Source of the DNA: Drosophila persimilis | Lineage: Eukaryota > Arthropoda > Insecta > Diptera > Drosophilidae | Length of the DNA: 64,000 bases | Reading direction: 5' to 3' | Assembly (NCBI RefSeq): GCF_003286085.1 | Contig: NW_020825470.1 | Location: forward strand, 62,001 to 126,000 | Part shown: in pieces, positions 10,922-22,735 of the stretch | Layout of the letters: every line of letters begins with the position of its first letter | How positions within the stretch are numbered: position 1 is the stretch's first letter | The notes under the pieces: generated by a model | What the model saw: the letters and a program-made list of their open reading frames with translations, nothing else | What the model was told of the DNA's origin: nothing | Database searches by the model: none | Translations under genes and position numbers: made by a program

Positions 10922-12427
10922 CTAGGCCTTCCTCTTCAGCAAAGTGCTGAGGGGCTGCACCAAAGTGGCGAATCCCTTTACGAAACGCCTGTACCAGGAG
11001 GCCACGCCCAAGTATTGTCGTAGCTCTTTGACACTCGCTGGCGGCTGCAACTCCTTAATGGCCGCCACTTTCTCGGGATCGGTGCAGATTCCGTCTCCCG
11101 TTACCAAATGCCCCAGGTATCGTAGCTCCTTCCTAAAAAATTGACACTTGTCCACATTTAGGCGCAAGTTTGCGTTCTTCAACCGTCGAAAAACTTCTTC
11201 GAGGTTGCGCTTGTGCTCCTCCTCGGTACGGCCGATGACAATGATATCGTCTTGGTACGCGAACGCGTGCGGCATCATCTCGGGGCCTATCACCTGGTCC
11301 AATGCCCTCTGGAACGTAGCCGAGGCTGAGTGGAGTCCGAATGGCATCACCTTCCACTGGAACAGCCCTTTGCCGGGCACCGTGAACGCGGTGAACTTTC
11401 TACTGCCTTCCTCCAGTGGTATCTGCCAATATCCGTCCTTTAAGTCTAAGCTACTAATGAACCGTGCTTCCCTGAGCTGGTCCAAAATATAGTCTATTCT
11501 TGGCATGGGGTACGCATCCTTGATGGACTTGAAGTCCACGCATAATCTCCACTTTCCCGTCTTCTTTTTGACCATCACGATGGGTGAACTGTACGGACTC
11601 TTCGATGGCTCAATACACCCTCTTTCCAGCAGTTCGTCAACCTGTTGGTTGATTTCGGCTTGCATCTTGGGATTTTTGGGATAGTAACGCTGCTTGACCG
11701 GCTGGGCATCACTCATCGTGATCGTGTGTGTAGCTATGTTCGACACTCCCTTCAGTTCTCGGAACTCTTCCAACTCCTTTGCCAGGAAGTTTTCAACCGA
11801 TCCCTCCTCCGCTCGCGTTCCGTCGGATGCGGGCTCGACAGACCCTTCCGTGTTCGCTACCACCGCCACTGACAACTTCTCCTCCAACCGCCCCTGGCGG
11901 TGGCCTCTCGCAGGGATCACAACCCTGTGTCCCGCACAGGTCACCTCTGCTCCGACCGCGGCGAGGAAATCCCATCCCAGGACCAGCTCATCTATTACTC
12001 CGGGCATCACGAGAAGCGGGATTGTAACGATCTTGTCCCCGAAGGCCAGCTCCACCTCGATCTGGGAATTGATTTCCCGGCTGCGTCCGTCAGCCAGCCG
12101 CACCAGCTTCCTCGTCTCTTTCTGTCGCCTCTCTTCCCCCAGTCTACTCGCCGCCTCGCAGCTGATAAAACTGCTTGTCGCCCCGGTATCGACCGTTGCT
12201 TTCCAGTTGCTGCCCGCGATCCTCACCACCGCCGACAGCTGGACATCCTCCTCCGTGAGTTCTCCTACGAGCTTTGGGGGGCTTCGTCTTGCGACCCTGG
12301 CACGGCCCTCCGCGGCTTGGGTCGCGCGGCGTTTCCCGCTTTCGGGCAGCACTGCCATGTCGGGGCCCCTACCTTGCCGCACCTCCAGCAGAATGTTATA
12401 GGACGGCCATTGCATGCTTGTGCCCAA
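10922..12427 (-). CDS. pol: Protease-reverse transcriptase of LTR element 1
   Basis: 501 codons are open. Protease active site DTGAT is at residues 80-84, with the flap-side partner LVLGWDFL near 148. RT motifs follow in order: PYSSPIVMVKKK near 278-289, SLDLKDGYWQIP (326-337), MPFGL (361-365), YQDD (391-394, in place of the usual Y-V/L/I-DD) and YLGHLV. The fingers look a few residues short between VDFKSI and KDAYPMP. Its 5' end overlaps gag by 163 bases in the -1 frame relative to gag, so it was probably expressed by -1 frameshifting; the ATG is probably not the native start. The frame closes with a TAG after LLKRKA, ahead of RNase H. Confidence 0.88.
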   Translation of the reverse strand: MGTSMQWPSYNILLEVRQGRGPDMAVLPESGKRRATQAAEGRARVARRSPPKLVGELTEEDVQLSAVVRIAGSNWKATVDTGATSSFISCEAASRLGEERRQKETRKLVRLADGRSREINSQIEVELAFGDKIVTIPLLVMPGVIDELVLGWDFLAAVGAEVTCAGHRVVIPARGHRQGRLEEKLSVAVVANTEGSVEPASDGTRAEEGSVENFLAKELEEFRELKGVSNIATHTITMSDAQPVKQRYYPKNPKMQAEINQQVDELLERGCIEPSKSPYSSPIVMVKKKTGKWRLCVDFKSIKDAYPMPRIDYILDQLREARFISSLDLKDGYWQIPLEEGSRKFTAFTVPGKGLFQWKVMPFGLHSASATFQRALDQVIGPEMMPHAFAYQDDIIVIGRTEEEHKRNLEEVFRRLKNANLRLNVDKCQFFRKELRYLGHLVTGDGICTDPEKVAAIKELQPPASVKELRQYLGVASWYRRFVKGFATLVQPLSTLLKRKA

Positions 12428-13658
12428 TGGCGGTCACTCCCACATCGTCGACACGCCTGGGCTGGGTTTTTCACGAACCCCGCCTCTATGTTCGTGTTCG
12501 CTTGGTCGTCCCGCCGCGTTGGGACCGGCCTTTTTTCCCCTGTCGAATCAGAGCTGGCTGCCGTTTCGCCCTGGCAGCGGCGACATATCTCCGTTACTGC
12601 CGGACGAGCGAACGGATTGTTTGCTTTTGCTTTACTCGCCGGACACTCCCGTTGGAACTCCAGCCGGTCTCTCTCCAGAGCCTCAAACTCGTCGGCCAGC
12701 GTCATCATGTGATCCAGGTCTCTGCACCTATGTGGCCGGATGAACACCCTCAAATCGGGCATGCTGTTGTCTCTAATGAGCTCCAACTGCTCTTCGGGCG
12801 TGCATTTTAGTGGCCGCATGAGGGTCTGCATCTCCACCATGTAGTCCTTGAATGGCTCTCCCCATCTTTGCTTCCTCAACCTCACCTCCTGGAGTAATTT
12901 TTCAAAATACCCCCTCGGCAGGAAGTATGCTTGGAAGCTACGCGCAAATGCGTTCCATGCCTGCCACTGCCTGTTGTTGGCTACAAACCACATGAGCGCC
13001 CGACCCTTTAGCAGCTCAGGCATGGCTCGCGGAATTAAATTCAACTCCAACCCGTACATGTCGGCTGACCACTCGATCTGTTCCAGGAACTCGAGTGGTT
13101 TCGCCGTTCCGTCGAACCGAAACGACCACTCCCTGACCTTCTTGGCGACGTGGGCAAAACTCGAACTGGACGGACTCGTGGTTTGTTCATCGAGTCCCCG
13201 TCGACGATCCTCCCCTGCTCTCCCTTCTTCCTCCCTCTGTGGGTTTCTCGCGCTCCCTTGCTCCGGCTGTGCTGGCCTGGTTGGCCTCTCCCCACTCTCT
13301 GCCCGCGGTCGGCTAGGCGACCGGCTTTTCACCGGGACCGCCAGGCTCGCGATGAGCTCCTCTTGGGTCTCGGACGGCCGTCTCCACAGCGTTACTAGCT
13401 CCGCACTCGCGGCAGCGTCAGGTGCTCGTATGGATCCGACCCGTCCTCCATCTGGGCCGCGGTCACGACTCCTCCCGCCTTCATCTCCCAGGCCTCGAGC
13501 GCGTCCGCATACTCCGGTTCCTCTCCGTGCTTCTCTATCCACTCCTTGAAAATTCGGCGCATCTCGGTCAGCGTGCCTTCCAATCGAAGACCGCAGGCCC
13601 GCGCGCACTGGACCAAGTCCTCTTTCCTCAATGAGTGAACCCATCGTCGGCTCCTCAT
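12265..13658 (-). pseudogene. gag: Gag of LTR element 1, frameshifted N-terminus
   Basis: The N-terminal frame (13658-13395, from MRSRRWVHSLRKEDLV) has a SAP-like helical stretch and shifts near 13420 into the main frame, which runs to 12265. The main frame has a retrotrans_gag-like capsid region (WSFRFDG, LEFLEQIEW, LLKGRALMWF, LRKQRWGEPFKDYM), then two zinc knuckles: CRRCGSDRHWAQAC (CX2CX4HX4C) and CWRCGKVGAPTWQCC, where His is lost. It packages element RNA. It overlaps pol at its 3' end. Confidence 0.82.
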
Positions 13659-13728
13659 TTTTATGCCCTCGCGATACCAAACTCAGTACCGCCCTTCCCA
13701 AATGCACTTTGTCTTTTACTTGTCGAGA

Positions 13729-13747
13729 GGCCCCACGTTGGGCGCCA
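13729..13747 (-). other. tRNA-Lys(CUU) primer binding site of LTR element 1
   Basis: On the minus strand TGGCGCCCAACGTGGGGCC lies 2 bp after the 5' LTR. It is complementary to the 3' end of Drosophila tRNA-Lys(CUU) including CCA (established for this primer class). It marks the start of minus-strand DNA synthesis. Confidence 0.88.
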
Positions 13748-13749
13748 GT

Positions 13750-14706
13750 TGTAACGAACCGTTCTTCTCCGTCTGATGCAGCTGGGCTGGCTCAGCGGTC
13801 GGTAGGCTCGCTGCAACAATATTTGTATGTTGCCCCGACGACAAGTAAGAAGGCACGGGTTGGGTCTTGTACTGGTATGCTAATATGCTTTATTGGTATC
13901 TTAAGTCTATCTTACGCTATTCCGACTCCGGTGCTGGTTCTCCTCTTGGTTCTCCTCTGTGGTTCGATGAGCGCGTCGCTCCCTGGGCCCCCCACGGCGT
14001 CGCCAAGCGTGGCACCGCCGGCTCTACTGACTGGGGCTAGCGATTCTTGGCACGTGGCCCAAATCCGCCTCTCACTCAGGCGCCTGACGCGTTCGCTCTC
14101 ACTCGACTCACTTGGCTTTTCGGCCCGAGGGTGCCTCACTCCTGGTGGGATGCGCTTTAAGCGTGGCGCCGTTGGTTCAAGGGATGGGGGTCTTTGGCTC
14201 TTGGCTGCACGCTCGAGTCCGCCTCTCAATCCTCACACAACGCGTTCGCTTTCTAAAGTTATTTTCCCTTCGCTTGGTCTCACTCTCGTGGCTCACTATT
14301 CACTTCACTCTTGTTAGCTCCGTTTGCTGACTGTCCTCGTTCCTGGTCGCGGCCTTCCTCTTATAGGCTCGCTTCTGCGTCGGCGCCGCCGATGCCGCCT
14401 GGCGCTAACGGCACTTTCCGCCATGCGGTGCCCGTATTTTTCCATCGGCGTTCCTTCATTCCCTTGTCACTCTCCAACGGGACCTGGCTGGTGGCGTGAT
14501 CTCATGACCATATTTGGTCATGCGCTGGGCCACTGCCGGCCCGATCCCGTCATCCCGCTGCTCTCTCTCCAGGGGTCCTCCCCTCTCATCTTGGGACCCC
14601 GGGAGAGCTCTCCTCGGGAATTCGCCGCCTCCGGATATCCCCGGATAACGGCCGTTAGCGTTTAACCCTATACTGCCCCCTACGTGTGGGAATACCTTTC
14701 CTCACA
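13750..14706 (-). repeat. 5' LTR of LTR element 1
   Basis: 957 bp, same length as the copy at 4889-5845 and nearly identical. It adjoins the primer binding site on the left and target duplication agtt (14707-14710) on the right, so it is the transcription-initiating LTR of the minus-strand element. I did not identify a TATA box with confidence. Confidence 0.95.
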
Positions 14707-15700
14707 AGTTTCTGCATGCTGTACCTATCAGTTGGGTCGATGTCGTGTAGCAGTCTGTTCATTTGTTTGTCTTTTTGTAGCTTGATCCGTTTACGTATTC
14801 TGTTAGTCAGCTGATTGATAGTGCGTGCAATGAGGGGGTTGGAGCACCTATCTTTTTGGTTGATTTTGCAGAGAATTCTTTTGATCTTGATCGCTTTCAG
14901 CGTTTGCGAGTCAAGATGAAAGTTTTGCGGTCCGTACACTGTGTGCTGGTTACTTGAGGTTTGCGAAGCCAATTCAGCTGCAATGTAAATGTTCTTTTCA
15001 AGGATAGCCACTGCATCATCTATGTCGTCGCCGTTGTGAAGTTCAGTCTCCAGATGGATTCGCTGTTCTAGGAGAGCTTGAAATCTTCTGATATTTGCTT
15101 TTTTTCGTAATAGTATCTTCTTTTTTCCATATTCAGGTCTCAGGAGGAGTTTAATGATTTGCATGTTGTGATCTGAACCTAAGTCATATGATGTTTCAAT
15201 GTGAATTAAATTTTGTCTAATACCCTTATAAACCGCAAAGTCTATAGCAGACGACATATGTCGTCGATTTGAAGGGAAATGGGTGGGGGATCCAATGGCC
15301 AGTATGCTTTGGTCGTTTTCCTGGATGCATTTCAGAAGTGCAGCCCCTCTTCTACACGATCTTGGATTGCCCCACCACTGGCTTTTGGCGTTACAATCCC
15401 CAGCTATGATAAATCTGCTACCCAGAGTCAAATACCTGTTTAAATTGTGTATCAATCCATTCGTGTGCAGGTAGACAATAGATCGTACCAATGTTTATTG
15501 TTTGATGGTTTTTTATTTTTGCAGCTATGGTGCACATCTGGATGGAGTACTCTCTTGTTGGTGCGAGGGAAATGTGCGGGATGTTGTTTCTGTTGTGTTC
15601 GTCTTGCGAACTAAATTGGTAGTCTCTCTTCATGTCGAACCAATTTCCATCGCCACCTGCATTAGCAGGGGGCAGGGAGGCTGACATGAAGAGAGAACCG
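14707..15700 (-). pseudogene. LINE unit 2, endonuclease half (right of LTR element 1)
   Basis: It continues the unit broken at 4888. GDCNAKSQWWG, SSAIDFAVYKG and SYDLGSDHNMQ are present. A 2-bp deletion near 15424 (cccagagtc for cccagagagtc) shifts the frame, so the N-terminal 89 codons (15418-15687) and the rest (14707-15491) are in different frames. The unit starts at the common 5' truncation point. Confidence 0.88.
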
Positions 15701-18622
15701 TTTTATTTGTTTATACTCTTATAATTAGCATATTGTACAAATTGTTTCGCGCCAACTGCTTATCTACATTACATGTAGTTGCAGAAGTGGCGTCCTTTTC
15801 AGCCGCCGCCATCATCTGGATTCTGGAGCTGCCGCCGTCCATCATCAGGTTCTCTGCTGGGGCCGTCATTTGCCTGTGTAGCAGCTGCATTAGCGCTGCT
15901 GCGGCTGATTTCCATATTGTGTGTTGCAAATGGATTGCGCAGCCAGTTCTCGCGTCTGACTTGGAGCAGTATTGTTTGGATGGCTGTCAGGCTTCTGTTG
16001 CTGTTTGGATTGTGCTCTTCTATCATTGCGGCATACCTTGGCCTGGCCAGCCTTCTTGGAATGTATGGGTGCGTTGCGATCTCACAGGCAAGTAAATTTG
16101 TGTGCTGCATTAGCCGAGTGTAACAGTTCCTGCAGAGTCTGTTATAAACTTCTTCCACAGTTGCTACTTGGAGATCCGCATGCAGTGCGTTGTTGCTCAC
16201 ATACCGGGGAGCATTTGATATTGCTCTGAGGGCTTTGCTTTGGATCGTCTGGAGCTTGGCTATTTGCATGCTTGAAGTCAGTGGCCCCCAGACTGGCATG
16301 GCATACTGCCATATTGGGGCAATCAGCTGCTTATAGAGGAGGACCTTTGGAGGTAGTGGGAGTTTACTGTTTCTGCCGATGATTCAGTCGAGCTTTTTGA
16401 TCCGGGCCCTTGTTTTAGTGACTATAGCCGCTACATGCTTATTGAAATTGATCCATATGTATTCCCAGGTATGGCATGACGGATTTATTGGCCAGGAGTT
16501 GCCCGGCTAACCTTGGAGCTGGAGTGTGTTGCTGCACAGGTGAGAGAGTGTGTAGAACATGAGCAGTTTTTGCAAGACTGATGGTTATTCCCCATTTCTT
16601 AGACCATGATAATGCATCAGCCAGGAGCCGCTCCACATTTTCGTTGGCTTGTTTTGGACTTAGGGCAGATACGAGGTATACTGCGTCATCAGCGTACGTT
16701 GCTAGCATTTGGGTTGAGTTTGCGTGTCTTGATGGCTGCGGCATGTCGGCAGTGTAAAGATTATAGAGCACTGGGCCAAGTACGCTTCCTTGCGGCACTC
16801 CAGCGGTTATGTGCTTTAGGCTTGAGGTGATGTTGTTACAGCAGACGACTTTGAAGCTTCTGTCTGAGAGATAGCTGGTGAGTAGAATGTATAAATTGTC
16901 AGGTATTATCGTTTTAACTTTGCAGAGAAGACCCTGATGCCAGACTCTATCAAAAGCTTCCTGGATATCCATGTACACAGAACTGCAATGCCGCTGCGCT
17001 TCGTAGGATCTGAGGATAAATTGCGTGACTCGTCCGATTTGCTGTTCCGCTGAGTGCTGACTTCTGAAGCCAAATTGATGGTTTGGAATAGCCATGGCAA
17101 AGCTTTCTTCTTCAAAGAGTCGCTTGAGGATGAGGCGTTCAAGGATTTTGGAGAAGCCTGTAAGCTGGCTGATGGGTCTGTAGGACTCAAGCCTATCACT
17201 CGGCTTTCCTGGTTTCCTTAACATAGAGATTTTTGCGCATTTCCAGCACTTTTGGAAGTGGCCGAACTGCAGAGCCGAGTTGCATATCAACAGCAGATAC
17301 TCGATGGCGGATGTTGGCAGAGATTTAATGACGCGATTGTCGATACTGTCGAGACCGAGTGCCTTTTTCGTCTTGAGCTTCTTAATTTCCGATTTGAGTT
17401 CCTGGATGGTCACAGGTCTGATTATTTGAGCAGCTTCATCTGGACCGTTTTCTTGTAATACTGCGTTAATTTCTTCTCTGTCTTCTAGGGCTGCCGTGAT
17501 CTTTGGCGTGAAACGTGCTTCCAGGTGCTGCGCAAAGGCCTCAGCTTTTTCCTCCGTAGTTTTGCACCGTAGCTTGCTGCCCTTCCGCCACGTGCCTTCT
17601 GACTGGCAGATTTGGAATGGGCTGTCTCTTGATTGTGTTGGTGAGCCGCCATAGTTTCTGCATGCTGTACCTATCAGTTGGGTCGATGTCGTGTAGCAGT
17701 CTGTTCATTTGTTTGTCTTTTTGTAGCTTGATCCGTTTACGTATTCTGTTAGTCAGCTGATTGATAGTGCGTTCAATGAGGGGGTTGGAGCACCTATCTT
17801 TTTGGTTGATTTTGCAGAGAATTCTTTTGATCTTGATCGCTTTCAGCGTTTGCGAGTCAAGATGAAAGTTTTGCGGTCCGTACACTGTGTGCTGGTTACT
17901 TGAGGTTTGCGAAGCCAATTCAGCTGCAATGTAAATGTTCTTTTCAAGGATAGCCACTGCATCATCTATGTCGTCGCCGTTGTGAAGTTCAGTCTCCAGA
18001 TGGATTCGCTGTTCTAGGTGAGCTTGAAATCTTCTGATATTTGCATTTTTTCGTAATAGTATCTTCTTTTTTCCATATTCAGGTCTCAGGAGTTTAATGA
18101 TTTGCATGTTGTGATCTGAACCTAAGTCATATGATGTTTTAATGTGAATTAAATTGTGTCTAATACCCTTATAAACCGCAAAGTCTATAGCAGACGGCAT
18201 GGATGGGGGATCCAGTGGTCAGTATGCTTTGGTCGTTTTCCTGGATGCATTTCAGAAGTGCATCCCCTCTTCTACACGATCTTGGATTGCCCCACCACTG
18301 GCTTTTGGCGTTACAATCCCCAGCTACGATAAATCTGCTACCCAGAGAGCCAAATACCTGTTTAAATTGTGTATCAATCCATTCGTGTGCAGGTGGACAA
18401 TAGATCGCACCAATGTTTATTGTTTGATGGTTTTTTATTTTTGCAGCTATGGTGCACATCTGGATGGAGTCCTCTCTTGTTGGTGCGAGGGAAATGTGCG
18501 GGATGTTGTTTCTGTTGTGTTCGTCTTGCGAACTAAATTGGTAGTCTCTCTTCATGTCGAACCAATTTCCATCGCCACCTGCATTAGCAGGGGGCAGGGA
18601 GGCTGACATGAAGAGAGAACCG
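15701..18622 (-). pseudogene. LINE unit 3 (EN-RT, 3' region deleted)
   Basis: RT is open at 16439-17413 (324 codons) with KALGLDSID, MDIQEAFDRVW, GVPQGSVLGP and YADDAVY. It then breaks at an 8-bp deletion near 16451. The C-terminal tail is full length at 15799-16299. About 380 bp of the 3' region, including the TATCGATA site, is missing at 15791. The endonuclease/linker half is in two frames (17541-18200 and 18169-18609) because about 24 bp is lost near 18200. It is the shortest of the full-type units. Confidence 0.87.
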
Positions 18623-20010
18623 TTTTATTTGTTTATACTCTTATAATTAGCATATTTTACAAATTGTTTCGTGCCAACTGCTTATCTACATTACATGTAG
18701 TTGCAGAAGTGGCTGTAAATTGGCAGGGTAACATTTCTTACGGTATTGGCTTATTTGGTATTTATTTATTTTTAGTAGCTATCGATAATTTGGCTAAATG
18801 CCAGGGTAACACTAAACTTATTGCTACTTTGTTTACATTGTTTTTGTTTTTAATTATTTCAGGTGGAGTATGCAGCCGTGAAGAACATCATTACGCCTAT
18901 TGGTCTCGTCGTCGGCTGCGAAGTGGAATCCTTTGCGAGTGTCGGCGCTAAACTGTGACTGCAGGACAGCATCAACAGGGCTGAATCTGGCCGAGGTCCA
19001 GTGCATCGTCATTCTGGATGTGGATTACCAATTTCTGTGAAGGTGAAGTGGCTTCGTATCTGTGGAAGAATAAAAAGGTTTTTAGTTTCTTTTCAGCCGC
19101 CGCCATCATCTGGATTCTGGAGCTGCCGCCTTCCATCATCAGGTTCTCTGCTGTGGCCGTCATTTGCCTGCGTAGCAGCTGCATTAGCGCTACTGCGGCT
19201 GATTTCCATATTGTGTGTTGCAAATGGATTGCGCAGCCAGTTCTCGCGTCTGACTTGGAGCAGTATTGTTTGGATGGCTGTCAGGCTTCTGTTGCTGTTT
19301 GGATTGTGCTCTTCTATCATTGCGGCATACCTTGGCCTGGCCAGCCTTTTTGGAATGTATGGGTGCGTTGCGATCTCACAGGCAAGTAAATTTGTGTGCT
19401 GCATTAGCCGAGTGCAGCAGTTCCTTCAGAGTCTGTTATAAACTTCTTCCACAGTTGCTACTTGGAGATTCGCATGCAGTGCGTTGTTGCTCACATACTG
19501 GGGAGCATTTGACATTGCTCTGAGGGCTTTGCTTTGGATCGTCTGGAGCCATATTGGGGCAATCAGCTGCTTATAGAGGAGGACCTTTGGAGGTAGTGGG
19601 AGTTTACTGTTTCTGCCGATGATCCAGTCGAGCTTTTTGATCCGGGCCCTGTTTTTAGTGACTATAGCCGCTACATGCTTATTGAAATTGAGCTTCGTAT
19701 CCATATGTATTCCCAGGTATGGCATGACGGATTTATTGGCCAGGAGTTGCCCGGCTAACCTTGGAGCTGGAGTGTGTTGCTGCACAGGTGAGAGAGTGTG
19801 TAGAACATGAGCAGTTTTTGCAAGACTGATGGTTATTCCCCATTTATTAGACCATGATAATGCATCAGCCAGGAGCCGCTCCACATTTTCGTTGGCTTGT
19901 TTTGGACTTAGGGCAGATACGAGGTATACTGCGTCATCAGCGTACGTTGCTAGCATTTGGGTTGAGTTTGCGTTTCTTGATGGATGCGGCATGTCGGCAG
20001 TGTAAAGATT

Positions 20011-20330
20011 AAACCTTCTTGGGACTGTTGACTCCCAAACTCTCTTGGGTCAGATTGACTTGGCCGTTCCATCTAGACCTACCCGTACTTTTAGGCCTAT
20101 CCGTCTACCCATATGTAGATCTAATTATGCTGATCATGAACCTTTTAGGGTTTTATGCCATAATTATAACTCCCTCTGTCAAACCCTATCCCCTGAACTG
20201 TCTCTTAAACTAATTGCATGCAATATTTATAATCATTTAAATTTAGCTAACTTTTAACTTATCTTTTTCCGCCTTTAGTAACTAAGTACCATTATTAACA
20301 GATAATTGTTAATTAAATAAATAAATAAAT
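20011..20330 (+). mobile_element. 5'-truncated LINE 3' end, AAAT-repeat tail
   Basis: This 320-bp insertion splits the motif read as NLYTADM in unit 4. On the plus strand it is open from its first bases to a TAA at about 20255, giving a C-terminal-like peptide with PSRPTRTFRP and CRSNYADHEPFRVLC, resembling the R-T-N-Y end of CR1-type or similar LINE ORF2 proteins. A short A/T-rich 3' UTR and a tail of AAAT repeats follow. No other copy is in the window. The family is uncertain. Confidence 0.65.
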
Positions 20331-21626
20331 AGAGCACTGGGCCAAGTACGCTTCCTTGCGGCACTCCAGCGGTTATGTGCTTTAGGCTTGAGGTGATGTT
20401 GTTACAGCAGACGACTTTGAAGCTTCTGTCTGAGAGATAGCTGGTGAGTAGAATGTAAAAATTGTCAGGTATTATCGTTTTAGCTTTGCAGAGAAGACCC
20501 TGATGCCAGACTCTATCAAAAGCTTCCTGGATATCCTTGTACACAGAACTGCAATGCCGCTGCGCTTCGTAGGATCTGAGGATAAATTGCGTGACTCGTC
20601 CGATTTGCTGTTCCGCTGAGTGCTGACTTCTGAAGCCAAATTGATGGTTTGGAATAGACATGGCAAAGCTTTCTTCTTCAAAGAGTCGCTTGAGGATGAG
20701 GCGTTCAAGGATTTTGCAGAAGCCTGTAAGCTGGCTGATGGGTCTGTAGGACTCAAGCCTATCACTCGGCTTTCCTGGTTTCCTTAACATAGAGATTTTT
20801 GCGCATTTCCAGGACTTTGGGAAGTGGCCGAACTGCAGAGCCGAGTTGCATATCAACAGCAGATACTCGATGGCGGATGTTGGCAGAGATTTAATGACGC
20901 GATTGTCGATACTGTCGAGACCGGGTGCCTTTTTCGTCTTGAGCTTCTTAATTTCCGATTTGAGTTCCTGGATGGTCACAGGTCTGATTATTTGAGCAGC
21001 TTCATCTGGACTGTTTTCTTGTAATACTGCGTTAATTTCTTCTCTGTCTTCTAGGGCTGCCGTGATCTTTGGCGTGAAACGTGCTTCCAGGTGCTGCGCA
21101 AAGGCCTCAGCTTTTTCCTCCGTAGTTTTGCACCAAGGATCAGCAGGAGCTTGCTGCCCTTCCGCCACGTGCCTTCTGACTGGCAGATTTGGAATGGGCA
21201 GTCTCTTGATTGTGTTGGTGAGCCGCCATAGTTTCTGCATGCTGTACCTATCAGTTGGGTCGATGTCGTGTAGCAGTCTGTTCATTTGTTTGTCTTTTTG
21301 TAGCTTGATCCGTTTACGTATTCTGCTAGTCAGCTGATTGATAGTGCGTGCAATGAGGGGGTTGGAGCACCTATATTTTTGGTTGATTTTGCAGAGAATT
21401 CTTTTGATCTTGATCGCTTTCAGCGTTTGCGAGTCAAGATGAAAGTTTTGCGGTCCGTACACTGTGTGCTGGTTACTTGAGGTTTGCGAAGCCAATTCAG
21501 CTGCAATGTAAATGTTCTTTTCAAGGATAGCCACTGCATCATCTATGTCGTCGCCGCTGTGAAGTTCAGTCTCCAGATGGATTCGCTGTTCTAGGTGAGC
21601 TTGAAATCTTCTGATATTTGCATTTT

Positions 21627-22735
21627 TATACCCGATACTCAAAATGAGTATTGGGGTATATTAGATTTGTGGTAAAAGTGGATGTGTGTAACGTCCAGAA
21701 GGAATCGTTTCCGACCCCATAAAGTATATATATTCTTGATCAGCATAAATAGCCGAGTCGATTGAGCCATGTCTGTCTGTCCGTCCGTCCGTCTGTCCGT
21801 CTGTCCGTCCCCTTCAGCGCCTAATGCTCAAAGACTATAAGAGCTAGAGCAACGATGTTTTGGATCCAGACTTCTGTGATATGTCACTGCTCCAAAAATA
21901 TTTCAAAACTTTGCCCCGCCCACTTCCGCCCCCACAAAGGGCGAAAATCTGTAGCATCCACAATTTTAAAGATAAGATAAAACCAAAAACGCAGAATCGT
22001 AGAGAATGACCATATCTTATAGACTGCAGAATCTGAATTGGATCGTATAATTATTACAGCCAGAATCACGAAAACAATTTCACTCTTTCTCGCTCTGTCT
22101 CACTCTAACACACACGTAGCATAGGCGGCTTTGCTTAGAGTAAAACATTAGCGCCTAGATCTCAGAGACTATAAAAGCTAGTGCAACCAAATTTGGTATC
22201 CACAATCCTAATATATCGGACCGAGACGAGTTTGTTTCAAAATTTCGCCACACCCCCTTCCGCCCCCGCAAAGGATGCAAATCTGGGGATATTCACAAAT
22301 CTCAGAGACTATTAAAGCTAGAGTAACCAAATTTGGTATCCGCACTTCTGTTAGATCTCACTATAAAACCTTTATCTCAAAATTTCGCCCCACCCCCTTC
22401 CGCCCCCACAAAGGACGAAAATCTGTTGCATTCACAATATTGCAGATTTGAGAAAACTAAAAACGCAGAATCATAGATACCGACCATATCTATCAGATTG
22501 CTGAATCTGGATCAGATTAGATCATTTTTATAGCCAAAGGAAACAAATCAATTTGCAGTGGCTACGCAGCGCGTGACGTCACGCTCAGACTGATTTTCTG
22601 TCTCTCTCGCACGCACTCTTTGTCGTGTCGTTTAATATTAGCGGCCTCTGCCGGAGGAGAGCCATACTGACTTAGTATCGGGTATAACTCTAGAGTTGCG
22701 GTGTCCGCAGCAACTCACAACGTTCCCCCTCGTTT
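21627..22735 (+). mobile_element. DINE-1-like Helentron, copy 2 (subtype B)
   Basis: It starts TATACCCGATACTC and ends at the hairpin and CCCCCTCGTTT. It is inserted inside the run of Ts of the LINE linker (gcattttt | ggtaatag) with no target duplication. It belongs to a second subtype, in which the middle reads ACACACGTAGCATAGGCGGC rather than CAGGTTTCATGGTCGG. It is antisense to its LINE host. Confidence 0.9.

Larger units (their letters stand above)
4889..14706 (-). mobile_element. Ty3/gypsy LTR retrotransposon 1, 957-bp LTRs, decayed
   Basis: This 9.8-kb insertion is flanked by the 4-bp duplication agtt (4885-4888 and 14707-14710), and the uninterrupted target is visible in the other LINE units. 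On the minus strand the order is 5' LTR, tRNA-Lys primer site, gag, protease-RT-RNase H, integrase, two extra ORFs, polypurine tract, 3' LTR. The PR-RT-RH-IN order defines Ty3/gypsy. Gag has two zinc knuckles and no env with membrane segments is seen. The two LTRs have equal length and few differences, so insertion is fairly recent, yet pol has a stop, an internal deletion and frameshifts. Affinity to the Osvaldo/Ulysses group is a guess from the tRNA-Lys priming and long gag. Confidence 0.92.
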
